Below the pieces are notes generated by a model. It was given only the letters and a program-made list of their open reading frames with translations, searched no databases and was not told the DNA's origin. A DNA stretch of 64,000 bases from JAPPHA01 sp963662705 (GTDB lineage Bacteria; Pseudomonadota; Alphaproteobacteria; Rhodobacterales; Rhodobacteraceae): NCBI GenBank assembly GCA_963662705.2, contig OY759767.1, forward strand, positions 5,208,001-5,272,000, given 5' to 3'. Position numbers and translations under genes: made by a program. Below, piece by piece: positions 33,016 to 43,578 of the stretch (position 1 is its first letter; each line of letters opens with the position of its first letter).

Positions 33016-33736
33016 TGTTCAGATCCTCCGGGCTCGGGCCAGACCCGTGGGAGCCGGGCTTTGCCGGCGGGTCCATCCGGGCGAGAATGTTGCGAACCTC
33101 CGGGCAGCCGGCGTTCGGGTCGGGTCCGAACGTCACTTCGCTCTCCTCCCAGGCGCGATCAAGGGCCTCCAGGTCGTTTCCGTCCGGGTCCGGCGCGGCG
33201 ATCAGGTCTGCAACCATTTTCCTGCTCACGGACTGTCCCGACAGCTTGACCAGGGCCGAGAACACCGAGGCATAGGGACTCGAACGTCGTGAAAGCCTCC
33301 TGGCCAGGGCCTCGAAAATGTAAGCCGCATCGGCAAGCACGTCTCGAGCCTCGGAGGCCGGACGTGTCGACAGGTATTCCAGCAACACCGGCAGGTGATC
33401 CGGAAGTTCGTTCGTCGATGGTTCAAATCCGGCCGAGCGGTACGATTCCAGCAGGCTGACCATCGCACTGCCGCGATCGCGGCTCTCGCCGTGGACATGC
33501 TCGAACAGGTTCAACGAGAGTGACCGGGAGCGGTCGAACAGGTCAACGAACTGTTCCTGCAGCACCCAGACATCGGAGGTCTGCATGACCGACAGCAATC
33601 TGTCGATTCGCCCGAATTCTCTCCGGCCCAGCCGCCGGTCGCCACCCACGACCTCGCGGATCTTTCCAACCGCTTCCTGGAGTTCGGTCGTCGGATAGCT
33701 GAGCAACAGCGAGAATGACTTGAGCGTCAGGTCCAT
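33008..33736 (-). CDS. narJ: Nitrate reductase assembly chaperone NarJ
   Basis: A 242-residue TorD/NarJ-type helical chaperone that binds the NarG N-terminus and promotes molybdenum cofactor insertion. Blocks include KSFSLLLSYPTTELQEAV, YVDLF-like QFVDLFDRSRSLSLNLFEHV, HGESRDRGSAMVSLLESYRS and GFEPSTNELPDHLPVLLEYL. The ATG at 33736 overlaps the narH stop by one base (TGATG), which fixes the start. Confidence 0.94.
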   Translation of the reverse strand: MDLTLKSFSLLLSYPTTELQEAVGKIREVVGGDRRLGRREFGRIDRLLSVMQTSDVWVLQEQFVDLFDRSRSLSLNLFEHVHGESRDRGSAMVSLLESYRSAGFEPSTNELPDHLPVLLEYLSTRPASEARDVLADAAYIFEALARRLSRRSSPYASVFSALVKLSGQSVSRKMVADLIAAPDPDGNDLEALDRAWEESEVTFGPDPNAGCPEVRNILARMDPPAKPGSHGSGPSPEDLNNA

Positions 33737-35262
33737 CAGCGCGCGTCCTGGGGCAGCACGAGCGGTTGGGTTCCCTTCCCACCGAAGAGAGAGCCGATCG
33801 TCATTCCGGTCGAACAGCGGTTGCCGTCGGTAAAACCGCAACCTCCCCTGAGTTGATGTGCATCCTCCACGGTCTCCCGATGCGTGGTCGGAATCACGAA
33901 CCTGTCCTCGAAATTCGCGATCGCCATGGTTGCATACATGTCTTCAATAACCGCGCCCGTCAGCCCGACCCGCTCGGCAATTCCCTCGTCGATCACGTCT
34001 TCGACCGTCCGGGCACGCATGTACGCGCGCATCGCCAGCATGCGCTCGAGCGCGCTGACGATCGGCGCTTCATCCCCCGCCGTCAGCAGGTTCGCCAGGT
34101 AGCGAACGGGTATTCTGAGCGCATGCACGTCGGGCAGATCGCCGTCAAAACCGATCATTCCCGTTTCTGCCGCGTTCTGGATCGGACTCAGCGGCGGGAT
34201 GTACCAGACCATGGGCAGAGTGCGGTATTCCGGGTGCAGCGGAAACGCGACCTTCCAGTCCATGGCCATTTTCCAGACGGGAGACCGCTTCGCCGCTTCA
34301 AGCCATTCGGGCGGCACCCCGTCGGCGAGCGCGGTCCTCTGGACGTCCGGATCGTTCGGATCGAGAAAGATGTCCAGTTGGGCCTGGTAAAGATCAGCCT
34401 CGTTTTCGACCGACGCGGCCTCGTGGATGCGGTCGGCATCGTAGAGGATCACGCCGAGATAGCGGATCCTGCCGACGCAGGTCTCCGAGCAGACCGTAGG
34501 ATTCCCCGACTCGATCCTCGGGTAGCAGAACGTGCACTTCTCGGACTTCCCGGTACTCCAGTTGTAATACACCTTCTTGTAGGGACAGCCGGAAACGCAC
34601 ATGCGCCATCCCCGGCACTTTTCCTGGTCGATCAGGACGATCCCGTCTTCCTCGCGCTTGTAGATCGCACCCGACGGGCAACTCGCGACGCATGACGGGT
34701 TCAGGCAATGTTCGCATAACCTCGGCAGGTACATCATGAAGGTGTTTTCGTACTGGCCGTAGATTTCCTTCTGGATTCCCTCGAAATTGCTGTCCTGGCC
34801 GCGTTTCTCGAATTCGCCGCCGAGAATTTCCTCCCAGTTCGGACCCCATTCGATCTTGTCCATGCGTTCTCCCGACACGACCGAACGCGGCCTTGCCGTG
34901 GGGAAGGCTTCCATTTCCGGCGCGGATTGAAGATGGCTGTAGTCGAAATCGAACGGTTCGTAGTAGTCGTCGATTTCAGGAAGATCCGGATTGCCGAAGA
35001 TATTGGCGAGAATTCTCCATTTCGCGCCCTGGCGCGGGTGGAGCTTCCCCGATTTCGTTCGTACCCAGCCGCCTTTCCATTTCGACTGGTCCTCCCAGTT
35101 CTTCGGATAACCGATTCCCGGCTTGGTCTCGACATTGTTGAACCAGGCGTATTCCACGCCTTCACGCGTCGTCCACACGTTCTTGCAGGTGACCGAGCAC
35201 GTATGGCACCCGATGCACTTGTCGAGATTCAGAACCTTACCGATTTGCGCGCGAATTTTCAT
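33736..35262 (-). CDS. narH: Respiratory nitrate reductase beta subunit (iron-sulfur)
   Basis: A 508-residue electron-transfer subunit on the cytoplasmic face. Four cysteine clusters are visible: CIGCHTCSVTC near the N-terminus, CEHCLNPSCVASCPSG, CRGWRMCVSGCP (with the Trp that marks the 3Fe-4S centre) and CTFCYPR...VCSETCVG. The N-terminal VWTTREGVEYAWFNNVETKP is typical. The ATG at 35262 overlaps the narG stop by four bases. Confidence 0.96.
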   Translation of the reverse strand: MKIRAQIGKVLNLDKCIGCHTCSVTCKNVWTTREGVEYAWFNNVETKPGIGYPKNWEDQSKWKGGWVRTKSGKLHPRQGAKWRILANIFGNPDLPEIDDYYEPFDFDYSHLQSAPEMEAFPTARPRSVVSGERMDKIEWGPNWEEILGGEFEKRGQDSNFEGIQKEIYGQYENTFMMYLPRLCEHCLNPSCVASCPSGAIYKREEDGIVLIDQEKCRGWRMCVSGCPYKKVYYNWSTGKSEKCTFCYPRIESGNPTVCSETCVGRIRYLGVILYDADRIHEAASVENEADLYQAQLDIFLDPNDPDVQRTALADGVPPEWLEAAKRSPVWKMAMDWKVAFPLHPEYRTLPMVWYIPPLSPIQNAAETGMIGFDGDLPDVHALRIPVRYLANLLTAGDEAPIVSALERMLAMRAYMRARTVEDVIDEGIAERVGLTGAVIEDMYATMAIANFEDRFVIPTTHRETVEDAHQLRGGCGFTDGNRCSTGMTIGSLFGGKGTQPLVLPQDAR

Positions 35263-38200
35263 GCCGCGGCCTCCTTCGCCGAAACGGGACGATCCAGCCA
35301 ATCGATGTTCCGGATCTTTCTGACGACCACGAATTCATCGCGGTTCGAGCCAACCGTACCGTAATAGTTGAAACCGTAACTCTGCTGGGCATATCCGCCG
35401 ATCATGTGCGTGGGCTTGACGGTCGCCCGGGTCACGGAGTTATGGATTCCGCCCCGTTTCCCGGTCATCTCCGACCCCGGCGTGTTCACGATCTTTTCCT
35501 GGGCGTGGTACATGAACACGGTCCCCTGCCGGATTCGCTGGGAAACGACCGCACGGGCCGTCAGTGAACCGTTCACATTGTAGCATTCCACCCAGTCGTT
35601 GTCCTGAATGTGCGCCGCCCTGGCATCGGTCTCCGAGATCCAGGCAACGGGGCCTCCCCGGTTCAGCGTCAGCATCAACAGGTTGTCCGAATAGGTCGAG
35701 TGAATCCCCCATTTCTGGTGCGGCGTGATGAAGTTCAGGATCACGTAAGGCAGGCCATCCTTCCTGGTCGCGTCTTCCGCCGAGGTGATCGTCTTCAGGT
35801 CGACGGGCGGACGGTGCGTGCACAGGGCTTCGCCGAAAGCGAGCATCCACGGGTGATCCTGGTACAGCTGCTGCCGGCCTGTCAGTGTTCTCCACGGGAT
35901 CAACTCGTGCACATTCGTGTACCCGGCATTGTAGCTGACATCCTCGCTCTCGATGCCCGACCATGTCGGCGACGAAATGATCTTGCGCGGCTGGGCAGCG
36001 ACGTCGCGGAAGGTGATCCGGCGGTGTTCGACCGATGAGGCAAGGTGAACATGGTCCTTGCCGGTGACCTTGCCGAGCGACTCCCATGCCTTGACGGCAA
36101 CATGGCCGTTGGTTTCCGGCGCAAGGGCAAGGATGGTCTCGGCGGCGTCAATATCGGAAACGATCCTGGGGCATCCGGCGGTCGTTCCGCCCTTCCACAC
36201 TCCGTTCATCTCCCTCAGCCGGTCGACTTCATCGTTCGTGTTCCAGGAAATTCCCTTGCCACCGTTCCCGATACTTTCGAGCAGCGGTCCAAGCGAAACG
36301 AACCGCTCGTAGAGCGCCGGATAGTCCCGTTCCACCGCGACGAATCCTGGAGCCGTCTTTCCCGGAATGACTTCGCACTCGCCTTTCTTCCAGTCGAGCG
36401 GATTGTTCTGTGCGAGTTCGCCCGGCGTGTCATGAAGAATCGGCACGGCGACGACATCGGTTTCCTGCCCGAGTATCTCGGGCGCGACCTCGGAGAATTT
36501 CCGGGCGATCGACTTGAATATCTCCCAGTCGGACCTGGACTCGTAGGCAGGATCGACAGCGGCTTGAAGGGGGTGGATGAACGGGTGCATGTCGCTGGTA
36601 TTGAGATCGTTCTTCTCGTACCAGCTCGCCGTTGGCAGGACGATGTCCGAGTAGACCGCCGTCGTCGACATCCTGAAGTCGATACACACGAGCAGGTCGA
36701 GTTTGCCCTGCGGCGCCTCGTCCCGCCACCTGGCCTCTTTCGGCAGCGGTTTTCCCTCGGCGCGCAAGTCATCGTTCATGAGGCCGTGATCGGTGCCGAG
36801 CAGGTGTTTCAGGAAATACTCATGCCCCTTGCCGGAAGAACCGAGCAGGTTCGACCGCCACACGAACAGGTTGCGCGGCCAATTCTCCGGTGCATCGGGA
36901 TCCTGGCACGACATTTCGAGTTCGCCCGACCGGAGCCGCTCGCTGACAAACGGGCCGATCTCCTTCCCGGCGGCCTTCGCCGCCCTGGCGACGTCCAGGG
37001 GGTTGGTTCGGAGCTGGGGCGCCGACGGCAGCCAGCCCATTCTCTCGGCCCTGATGTTGTAGTCGATGAGGCTGACGTTCCAGTCCCCGTCGGGAGCAGT
37101 CGGCGACAGGATTTCCGAGACGTCGAGCGATTCATAGCGCCACTGGTCCGTATGGGCGTACCAGGCCGAGGTCGAATTCATCTGGCGCGGGGGACGGTTC
37201 CAGTCGAGCGCGAATGCGAGCGGCAGCCATCCCGTTTGCGGACGCAGTTTTTCCTGGCCGACATAGTGGCTCCACCCGCCTCCGGACTTCCCGATGCACC
37301 CGCACATCACCAGCATGTTGATGATGCCCCTGTAGTGCATGTCCATGTGGTACCAATGGTTGAGCCCGGCACCGAGAATCACCATGGAACGGCCCTCGGT
37401 CTGCTCGGCGTTCAGGGCAAACTCCCGTGCGACCATTTCGATGAGTTTCTGGTCCACCCCGGTGATTCTTTCGGCCCAGCACGGCGTGAACGGGATGTCG
37501 TCCGTGTATTCGCCTGCCGTCCATTCGCCGCCCAGGCCCCGGTCGAGCCCGTAATTCGCGCAGAGCAGGTCGAATACGGTGGCCACGAGGACGTCCTCAC
37601 CGCCAATGCGCAGGCGTCGCGCGGGGATGTTCCGGCAGAGAACCGACGGCACGGAATCGCTCTCCTCGCCGAAATACGGGAATCCCACTTCGACAACGGC
37701 GTCGTGATCGCCTTCGGCGGCCAGCGTCTTCGCCAGGTCGACCTTCCGGCCTCCCGCCAGGTTTTCGAGGTTCCACGTCCCGCTTTCACCCCAGCGGAAT
37801 CCTATCGAGCCATTGGGTGCAACGATGTCGCCCGATGCGGCCTCGACTGCCAATGTCTTCCATTCCGGATTGTTGCTTTCGCCGAGATCGTCCTCAAAAT
37901 CGCCGGCTCTCAGGAAACGCCCGGGAACGTGCTTTCCGTCTTGCCCCTCGAGCCGGACAAGCATCGGAAAATCGGTGAAGCGCCTGCAGTAGTCGTCGAA
38001 ATAGGGAACCTGGCGATCAAGGTGGAACTCCTTCAGAATGACATGGCCCATGGCCATCGCCAGCGCGCAATCCGTACCCTGTTTCGGCGCCATCCAGACA
38101 TCGCTGAACTTTGCAGCTTCCGAGTAGTCCGGGCAGACGACCACGGACTTCGTACCCTTGTACCGGGCCTCCGTGTAGAAATGGGCGTCGGGCGTTCGCG

Positions 38201-38978
38201 TCTGCGGGACATTTGATCCCCAGATCATCAGGAATCCGGAGTTGTACCAGTCCGCGCTTTCGGGGACATCCGTCTGTTCACCCCAGGTCATCGGCGAGGC
38301 AGGGGGAAGGTCGCAGTACCAGTCGTAGAAGCTCATGCATACGCCGCCGAGGAGGCTCAGGTAGCGTGATCCCGCGGCATAGGAGACCATCGACATCGCG
38401 GGGATCGGCGAGAATCCGAAAACACGGTCAGGTCCGTAATTGCGGGCGGTCCATGCATTCGCCGCCGCGATCATTTCGACCGCCTCATCCCAACTGGCGC
38501 GGACGAAGCCGCCCTTGCCCCTTCCCGAGACATAGGCCTTGCGCGTGCCGGGATCGTCCTGGATCGCCGCCCAGGCCTTTGCAGGGCTCAGGGAATCGCG
38601 AAGGAGGCGCCACCTTTTCAGCAGGGAACTCCGGACGAGCGGCGTCTTGACCCGATTGCCCGAGTACAGGTACCAGCTGTAACTCGCCCCGCGAGAGCAT
38701 CCCCGCGGCTCGTGGTTAGGGAGATCCGGACGGGTCCTCGGGTAATCCGTCACCTGGGTTTCCCAGGTGACGATTCCGGACTTGACGTAGATGTTCCACG
38801 AGCAGGATCCCGTACAGTTGACTCCATGGGTCGAACGTACGACCTTGTCGTGTTGCCAACGGCTTCGATAGACGTCTTCCCAGTCCCGGCTTTCGCGCGT
38901 GACCTCGCCACTGCCTCCGGCGAATGTCTCGAGTCGCTTGGGCTGGAGAAAGTTCATCCTGTCGAGCAAGTGGCTCAT
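35259..38978 (-). CDS. narG: Respiratory nitrate reductase alpha subunit (molybdoenzyme)
   Basis: A 1239-residue catalytic subunit reducing nitrate to nitrite at the bis-MGD molybdenum centre. The N-terminal 4Fe-4S motif (HGVNCTGSCSWNIYVKSG ... GCSRGASYSW) has the His ligand characteristic of NarG. The Mo-ligand region MTWGEQTDVPESADWYNSG is intact, and the C-terminal domain (YGFNYYGTVGSNRDEFVVVR) is complete. The start is MSHLLDRMNFL, where NarJ-binding N-terminal residues are expected. First structural gene after the two transporters. Confidence 0.97.
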   Translation of the reverse strand: MSHLLDRMNFLQPKRLETFAGGSGEVTRESRDWEDVYRSRWQHDKVVRSTHGVNCTGSCSWNIYVKSGIVTWETQVTDYPRTRPDLPNHEPRGCSRGASYSWYLYSGNRVKTPLVRSSLLKRWRLLRDSLSPAKAWAAIQDDPGTRKAYVSGRGKGGFVRASWDEAVEMIAAANAWTARNYGPDRVFGFSPIPAMSMVSYAAGSRYLSLLGGVCMSFYDWYCDLPPASPMTWGEQTDVPESADWYNSGFLMIWGSNVPQTRTPDAHFYTEARYKGTKSVVVCPDYSEAAKFSDVWMAPKQGTDCALAMAMGHVILKEFHLDRQVPYFDDYCRRFTDFPMLVRLEGQDGKHVPGRFLRAGDFEDDLGESNNPEWKTLAVEAASGDIVAPNGSIGFRWGESGTWNLENLAGGRKVDLAKTLAAEGDHDAVVEVGFPYFGEESDSVPSVLCRNIPARRLRIGGEDVLVATVFDLLCANYGLDRGLGGEWTAGEYTDDIPFTPCWAERITGVDQKLIEMVAREFALNAEQTEGRSMVILGAGLNHWYHMDMHYRGIINMLVMCGCIGKSGGGWSHYVGQEKLRPQTGWLPLAFALDWNRPPRQMNSTSAWYAHTDQWRYESLDVSEILSPTAPDGDWNVSLIDYNIRAERMGWLPSAPQLRTNPLDVARAAKAAGKEIGPFVSERLRSGELEMSCQDPDAPENWPRNLFVWRSNLLGSSGKGHEYFLKHLLGTDHGLMNDDLRAEGKPLPKEARWRDEAPQGKLDLLVCIDFRMSTTAVYSDIVLPTASWYEKNDLNTSDMHPFIHPLQAAVDPAYESRSDWEIFKSIARKFSEVAPEILGQETDVVAVPILHDTPGELAQNNPLDWKKGECEVIPGKTAPGFVAVERDYPALYERFVSLGPLLESIGNGGKGISWNTNDEVDRLREMNGVWKGGTTAGCPRIVSDIDAAETILALAPETNGHVAVKAWESLGKVTGKDHVHLASSVEHRRITFRDVAAQPRKIISSPTWSGIESEDVSYNAGYTNVHELIPWRTLTGRQQLYQDHPWMLAFGEALCTHRPPVDLKTITSAEDATRKDGLPYVILNFITPHQKWGIHSTYSDNLLMLTLNRGGPVAWISETDARAAHIQDNDWVECYNVNGSLTARAVVSQRIRQGTVFMYHAQEKIVNTPGSEMTGKRGGIHNSVTRATVKPTHMIGGYAQQSYGFNYYGTVGSNRDEFVVVRKIRNIDWLDRPVSAKEAAA

Positions 38979-39030
38979 TGCTGGTTTCCTCCTGCTTCAG
39001 AAGCGTCGGATCCGGGGAACCGTCAGTGGC

Positions 39031-40413
39031 TCAGCACGGCACCGGCGCTCCTTTTCGCGAATAGTAACCCCAGGTGATGGCGAGGCAAACGGCGTAGAAC
39101 ATACCGAAAACCCAGAGTGCCGCATCCGGGCCGCCCGTCAATCCGATCGAGGTTCCGTAGGATTTCGGAATGAAGAACGCGCCATAGGCGGCAATAGCCG
39201 AAGTGAAGGCAATGATTGCCGCGCTTTCCCGTTCCGACTCCCGTCGTGCGTCCCTGTCCCCGAGTTGCGGCTTGAGCCGGGCAATCTCCTGCCGGACGAT
39301 CGTCGGAATCATCTGGAACGTCGACGCGTTGCCGACACCCGTCAGGAAGAACAGTGCCATGAAACACGCGAAGAATCCCGCGAAATTTCCTCCTGCACCA
39401 TTTTCCGGGAGAAAATAGAGGACGCCAAGGACAGCGACGATCATGCCGAGAAAGGTCCAGAACGTCACCCGTCCACCGCCGTAGCGGTCCGAAACCCACC
39501 CGGTCGCGGCGCGGCTGAGCGCTCCGACCAGCGGTCCGAGAAACGCGTAGGACAAGGCATCCGCTGCCGGAAACTGGGTCTTCATGAGCAGCGGAAATCC
39601 GGCCGAATAACCGATGAACGAACCGAATGTGCCGGTATACAGAATACACATCACCCAGTTGTGCTTGCGCCGGAAAATGACGGACTGCTCGCGGAACGAC
39701 GCTTTCGCATCGGCAATGTCGTTCATTCCGAACCACGCCGCCACGGTCGAAACCACGATGAAGGGAACCCAGATGAACCCGGCATTCTGGATCCAGATGG
39801 TGTCGCCGTCAGGCAGGGCCTGCGGACCGCCGCCAATGGCCCCGAAGATTCCGGTCACGATGACCAGCGGCACGACGAACTGCATGACCGATACGCCAAG
39901 GTTTCCGAGCCCGGCGTTCAGGGCGAGCGCGTTTCCCTTGGTTGCCCTCGGAAAGAAATAGGCGATATTCGCCATCGACGAAGCGAAATTCCCGCCACCC
40001 AGTCCGCACAGCAGGGCAAGCAGGAGGAAAACGGCATAAGGTGTTTCGGGATTCTGCACCGCCACCCCGATTCCCAGTGAAGGGAGCAGCAGCGACGCCG
40101 TCGACAACGTCGTCCATCTCCTGCCCCCGAACAAGGGGATCATGAAACTGTAGAAAATCCGGAGAGTCGCGCCGGACAGTCCGGGAACGGCCGCGAGCCA
40201 GAACAACTTGCCGGTCGAGTAGTCGAAGCCGATCGCCGGAAGCTTGGCGACGACGATCGACCAGACCAGCCAGACACTGAAGGCCAGCAGCAGGCACGGG
40301 ATCGATATCCACAGGTTCCGGTTTGCGACAGCCTTTCCCGTGGATTGCCAGAATTCGGGATCGTCGGGCCGCCAGTCGGTCAGCGTGCGGCCTGGCTTCG
40401 CTTCGGTGTTCAT
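39031..40413 (-). CDS. narK2: Nitrate/nitrite transporter, NarK2-type
   Basis: A 460-residue major facilitator with about 12 membrane segments. Signature pieces are FWLAAVPGLSGATLRIFYSF, LCGLGGGNFASSMANIAYFF (nitrate signature) and a second GVGNASTFQMIP. It fits the nitrate/nitrite exchanger class (NarK2), which exports nitrite made by NarGHI. The start overlaps the narK1 stop by four bases, so both are cotranscribed ahead of narG. Confidence 0.92.
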   Translation of the reverse strand: MNTEAKPGRTLTDWRPDDPEFWQSTGKAVANRNLWISIPCLLLAFSVWLVWSIVVAKLPAIGFDYSTGKLFWLAAVPGLSGATLRIFYSFMIPLFGGRRWTTLSTASLLLPSLGIGVAVQNPETPYAVFLLLALLCGLGGGNFASSMANIAYFFPRATKGNALALNAGLGNLGVSVMQFVVPLVIVTGIFGAIGGGPQALPDGDTIWIQNAGFIWVPFIVVSTVAAWFGMNDIADAKASFREQSVIFRRKHNWVMCILYTGTFGSFIGYSAGFPLLMKTQFPAADALSYAFLGPLVGALSRAATGWVSDRYGGGRVTFWTFLGMIVAVLGVLYFLPENGAGGNFAGFFACFMALFFLTGVGNASTFQMIPTIVRQEIARLKPQLGDRDARRESERESAAIIAFTSAIAAYGAFFIPKSYGTSIGLTGGPDAALWVFGMFYAVCLAITWGYYSRKGAPVPC

Positions 40414-41714
40414 GGATGAGGCTCCTCGGGTACGTCAGACAGGTACCGTTCTTCTGCAAGCGCCGGATAGCGCCTGAGTTCCATCAGCCTGATCGCGGCA
40501 TGCATCCACACGGTGGATACTCCGACAATCGCGAATAGCAACATGAAGGGAACGGTCCAGATCCCCGTGACATCAAGCAGGACTCCGAACATGATCGGCA
40601 GGACGAAACCGCCCAGTCCGCCGATCATTCCGACAAGCCCGCCGACGGAACCGACATGATTGGGATAATAGACGGGCACATGCTTGTAGACCGCCGCCTT
40701 GCCCAGGCTCATGACGAATCCAAGTATCGCCGACAGAACAACGAAGGCGCCCAGCGATACGCCGATTTCGAACGTGATCGGCCCGTGAATTCCGCTCACC
40801 GAATAGCTGGTTTTCGGGTAACTCATGATGAACAGGCAGACCAGGGATACGATGAACGTCAGGTACATGACGAATCGCGCGCCCCACCGGTCCGACATCC
40901 AGCCGCCGAGCGCCCGGAAGACGGAACCGGGCAACGAGTAGAGGCCTGCCAGGACACCGGCCGTCGTCAGTTCGAGACCATATGCGCCGGTATAATACCT
41001 CGGCAGAAACGAGGCCAACGCGACGAAGCCCCCGAATACGAAAAAGTAATACGTCGAAAAACGCCAGACCTGGATGTACTTGAGCGGCTCCAGCTGGGCG
41101 GAAGCGGGGATGATCCGGCCACCAATTCTCTTCCGCTCGGCCTCCACCGGATCCGTTTTCGCAAGCAGGTAGAACCCGACCGCCGTCAACAGGAGAACGC
41201 CGGCGTATACCTGGGCGGTAACTTCCCAGCCAAAGGCAACGACCAGGAATGGTGCGGCAAAATTCGTAATTGCGGCGCCGACGTTGCCAACCCCGAAAAT
41301 CCCCAGTGCGGTTCCCTGGCTCTTGGATTCGAACCATCGCGAGACGTATGAAACGCCGACGATGAAAGACCCCCCGGCCAGTCCCAGTCCCAGCGCCGCC
41401 AACAGGAACATCGGGTAGGTTTCCACGGTCGTCAGCAACCATACGGCGACCGCTGTCAGGACCATCTGGAGCGGGAACACGATTCGGCCGCCATACTGTT
41501 CGGTCCATACGCCGAGAAATATCCGGCTGACGGAACCGGTCAGCACCGGCGTGGCCACGAGCAGGCCGAACTCGGTATCCGACAGGCCGAGGTCCGTCTT
41601 GATCTTGACCCCGATGATCGAAAAGATCGTCCAGACGGCGAAACAGACTGTAAAGGCCAGCGTTGCCAGACCGAGTGCCCTGGTCTGCTCCTCCGGCCGA
41701 AACCGATCACCCAT
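40410..41714 (-). CDS. narK1: Nitrate transporter, NarK1-type
   Basis: A 434-residue major facilitator with about 12 membrane segments and the nitrate-porter motif GLGLAGGSFIVGVSYVSRWF in the first half and LGFVMSLGKAAVYKHVPVYY in the second. NarK1-type proteins import nitrate with protons, feeding the reductase whose active site is cytoplasmic. The ATG at 41714 is preferred; GGAGAG lies eight bases upstream, while alternative GTG/ATG codons at 41729 and 41720 are too close to it. First gene of the operon. Confidence 0.92.
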   Translation of the reverse strand: MGDRFRPEEQTRALGLATLAFTVCFAVWTIFSIIGVKIKTDLGLSDTEFGLLVATPVLTGSVSRIFLGVWTEQYGGRIVFPLQMVLTAVAVWLLTTVETYPMFLLAALGLGLAGGSFIVGVSYVSRWFESKSQGTALGIFGVGNVGAAITNFAAPFLVVAFGWEVTAQVYAGVLLLTAVGFYLLAKTDPVEAERKRIGGRIIPASAQLEPLKYIQVWRFSTYYFFVFGGFVALASFLPRYYTGAYGLELTTAGVLAGLYSLPGSVFRALGGWMSDRWGARFVMYLTFIVSLVCLFIMSYPKTSYSVSGIHGPITFEIGVSLGAFVVLSAILGFVMSLGKAAVYKHVPVYYPNHVGSVGGLVGMIGGLGGFVLPIMFGVLLDVTGIWTVPFMLLFAIVGVSTVWMHAAIRLMELRRYPALAEERYLSDVPEEPHP

Positions 41715-42219
41715 TTCCATTCTCTCCACCTGGTTCGCCCTCGTCCGGAGGCCCGCCGAAGTTCCGCTCAGCGTCGTGACGGATGGTCACGTTCAACTGC
41801 CGCAGGGGAAGGAGCGGACAGGCAAACACAGACCGATCCGGAACATCCTTAGCGTGTATTCACGTTGTGCAACACACCAACGGTGCCCGGCGTGGATTTC
41901 TCTGTCCTGCCGCGGATTTTCGTGTCGTGTGCCGGGAAAGTCAAGGAATTTGGCCGTGCCCGGCGAGGAATTTCCCCGAGCGTCCTGGACTGCGCCGCGG
42001 CGCGGCGCGGCGACACGCCCGCGATCGATCGGATCGCTCGTTGCCCGGCCGGGGCAAACGTGCCTTGGTACTGCGATTCACCCGTGTCCGTCGAATTTGC
42101 CCGTGCAATCAGAAAACGTGGCATGTACAGGATCGGGTCATCGAAGGACGCTGGCGGGTTGCGGCGTCGTTCTTCTCGGGAAAGTCACGCCCGGCGTACT
42201 GAAACGGGGGAAGGTAAAT
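41715..42219. other. Divergent control region between nar operon and thiolase
   Basis: About 500 bases with no convincing gene; one frame is open through it on the plus strand but is only the upstream extension of the thiolase frame. The nar promoter must lie here. I searched by eye for an FNR-type TTGAT-N4-ATCAA box and found none. Confidence 0.5.
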
Positions 42220-43407
42220 ATGCAGGATGTTTACGTGATCGGCGCACGCCGTACGCCCATTGGCGGGTTCCAGGGTGCGCTCTCGGATATTCCTGCCGCC
42301 GAACTCGGCGGCATTGCAACCGCGTCCGCCCTCGAAGACGCTGGAATCGGGCCAGGCGAAGTCGAAGAGATCATCATGGGTTGCGTCCTTTCGGCCGGCC
42401 AGGGGCAGGCTCCGGCCCGCCAGGCGGGATTTCACGCCGGACTCGGCGAAGATGTACCGGCGACGACGGTCAACAAGATGTGCGGGTCGGGAATGAAAAC
42501 CGTGATGTGCGCGCACGATCAGATTTCCCTCGGGCGGAATGACGTCATTGCCGCGGGCGGAATGGAAAGCATGTCCCGGGCGCCGTACCTCTTGACCAGG
42601 ATGCGCGGTGGCGCGCGGCTTGGCCACAGCCAGGCCACCGACCACATGTTTCTCGACGGCCTGGAGGACGCCTATGAACCGGGACGGCTCATGGGAACCT
42701 ATGCCGAGGATTGCGCGGAGGCATTCCAGTTCTCCCGCGAACAACAGGATGGCTACGCGCTGTCATCTCTCGACAGGGCACTGAAGGCGCAGTCGGAAGG
42801 CGCCTTCACGCGGGAAATCGCGCCCGTTGACGTCCAGGGCAGGAAGACCAGCTTCCGCTGTGACGCAGACGAACAACCCGGGAATGCGCGTCCGGAGAGA
42901 ATCCCGGGCCTCAAGCCTGCCTTTCGCAGGAATGGAAGCGTGACCGCGGCGAACTCGTCCTCGATTTCCGACGGTGCGGCGGCATTGATTCTCGCCGGCG
43001 AAAGGTTCGTGAAATCGCGCGGTGACGGGAAATTCCGCACTCTGGCCCGGATTGCCGGCCACGCGACACATGCCCAGGCGCCCGGATGGTTTACGACCGC
43101 ACCGATTCCGGCCGCGCACGCGTTGCTCGAAAAACTCGATTGGGACGTGTCGGATGTCGACCTCTGGGAAGTCAACGAAGCGTTCGCCGTCGTCCCGATG
43201 GCGTTCGAACGGGAAATGGGAATCCCTCGCGACCGGCTGAATATTCACGGCGGCGCCTGCTCGCTCGGGCACCCGATCGGGGCTTCCGGGGCGCGCATTC
43301 TCGTGACGCTGCTCGCGGCACTGGAAAAGGTTCAAGGCAAGCGTGGAATTGCCGCGATCTGCATCGGTGGCGGGGAAGCCACGGCAATCGCCGTCGAAAG
43401 GGATTGA
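42220..43407 (+). CDS. Acetyl-CoA C-acyltransferase (thiolase)
   Basis: A 395-residue thiolase. The nucleophilic Cys is in TTVNKMCGSGMKTVMCAHDQ, the His in GGACSLGHPIGASGARI and the second Cys in AAICIGGGEATAIAVE, with NEAF also present. It condenses or cleaves acyl-CoA; whether it acts in acetoacetyl-CoA metabolism or beta-oxidation cannot be told. Acetoacetate from the homogentisate pathway is a possible link, but the gene is 12 kb away. The ATG at 42220 follows GGGGGAAGG. Monocistronic, with a 171-base gap to the next gene. Confidence 0.94.
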   Translation: MQDVYVIGARRTPIGGFQGALSDIPAAELGGIATASALEDAGIGPGEVEEIIMGCVLSAGQGQAPARQAGFHAGLGEDVPATTVNKMCGSGMKTVMCAHDQISLGRNDVIAAGGMESMSRAPYLLTRMRGGARLGHSQATDHMFLDGLEDAYEPGRLMGTYAEDCAEAFQFSREQQDGYALSSLDRALKAQSEGAFTREIAPVDVQGRKTSFRCDADEQPGNARPERIPGLKPAFRRNGSVTAANSSSISDGAAALILAGERFVKSRGDGKFRTLARIAGHATHAQAPGWFTTAPIPAAHALLEKLDWDVSDVDLWEVNEAFAVVPMAFEREMGIPRDRLNIHGGACSLGHPIGASGARILVTLLAALEKVQGKRGIAAICIGGGEATAIAVERD

Positions 43408-43578
43408 GGAACTCCGCAAGACGGCTGACGAGTAACGAGTACCGGAATTCAGCAGGCACGCACCGCCTTGCCCCGGACAGGCTGGCTCCCTGCACAACCG
43501 GCGGCGGCAGGGAGGAGCAATTCCCGGCACGCAGTTCGAAATCCCTGCAAGATTTCGGTTGAACCATCCGTGCTGGTC

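Noticed and set aside
36045..38216. 723-codon plus-strand frame opposite narG
   Set aside because: A mirror frame of narG; very long but arises from GC-rich codon structure, with no recognisable protein features.
41715..42219. FNR-type box for the nar operon
   Set aside because: No TTGAT-N4-ATCAA-like sequence could be found by eye.
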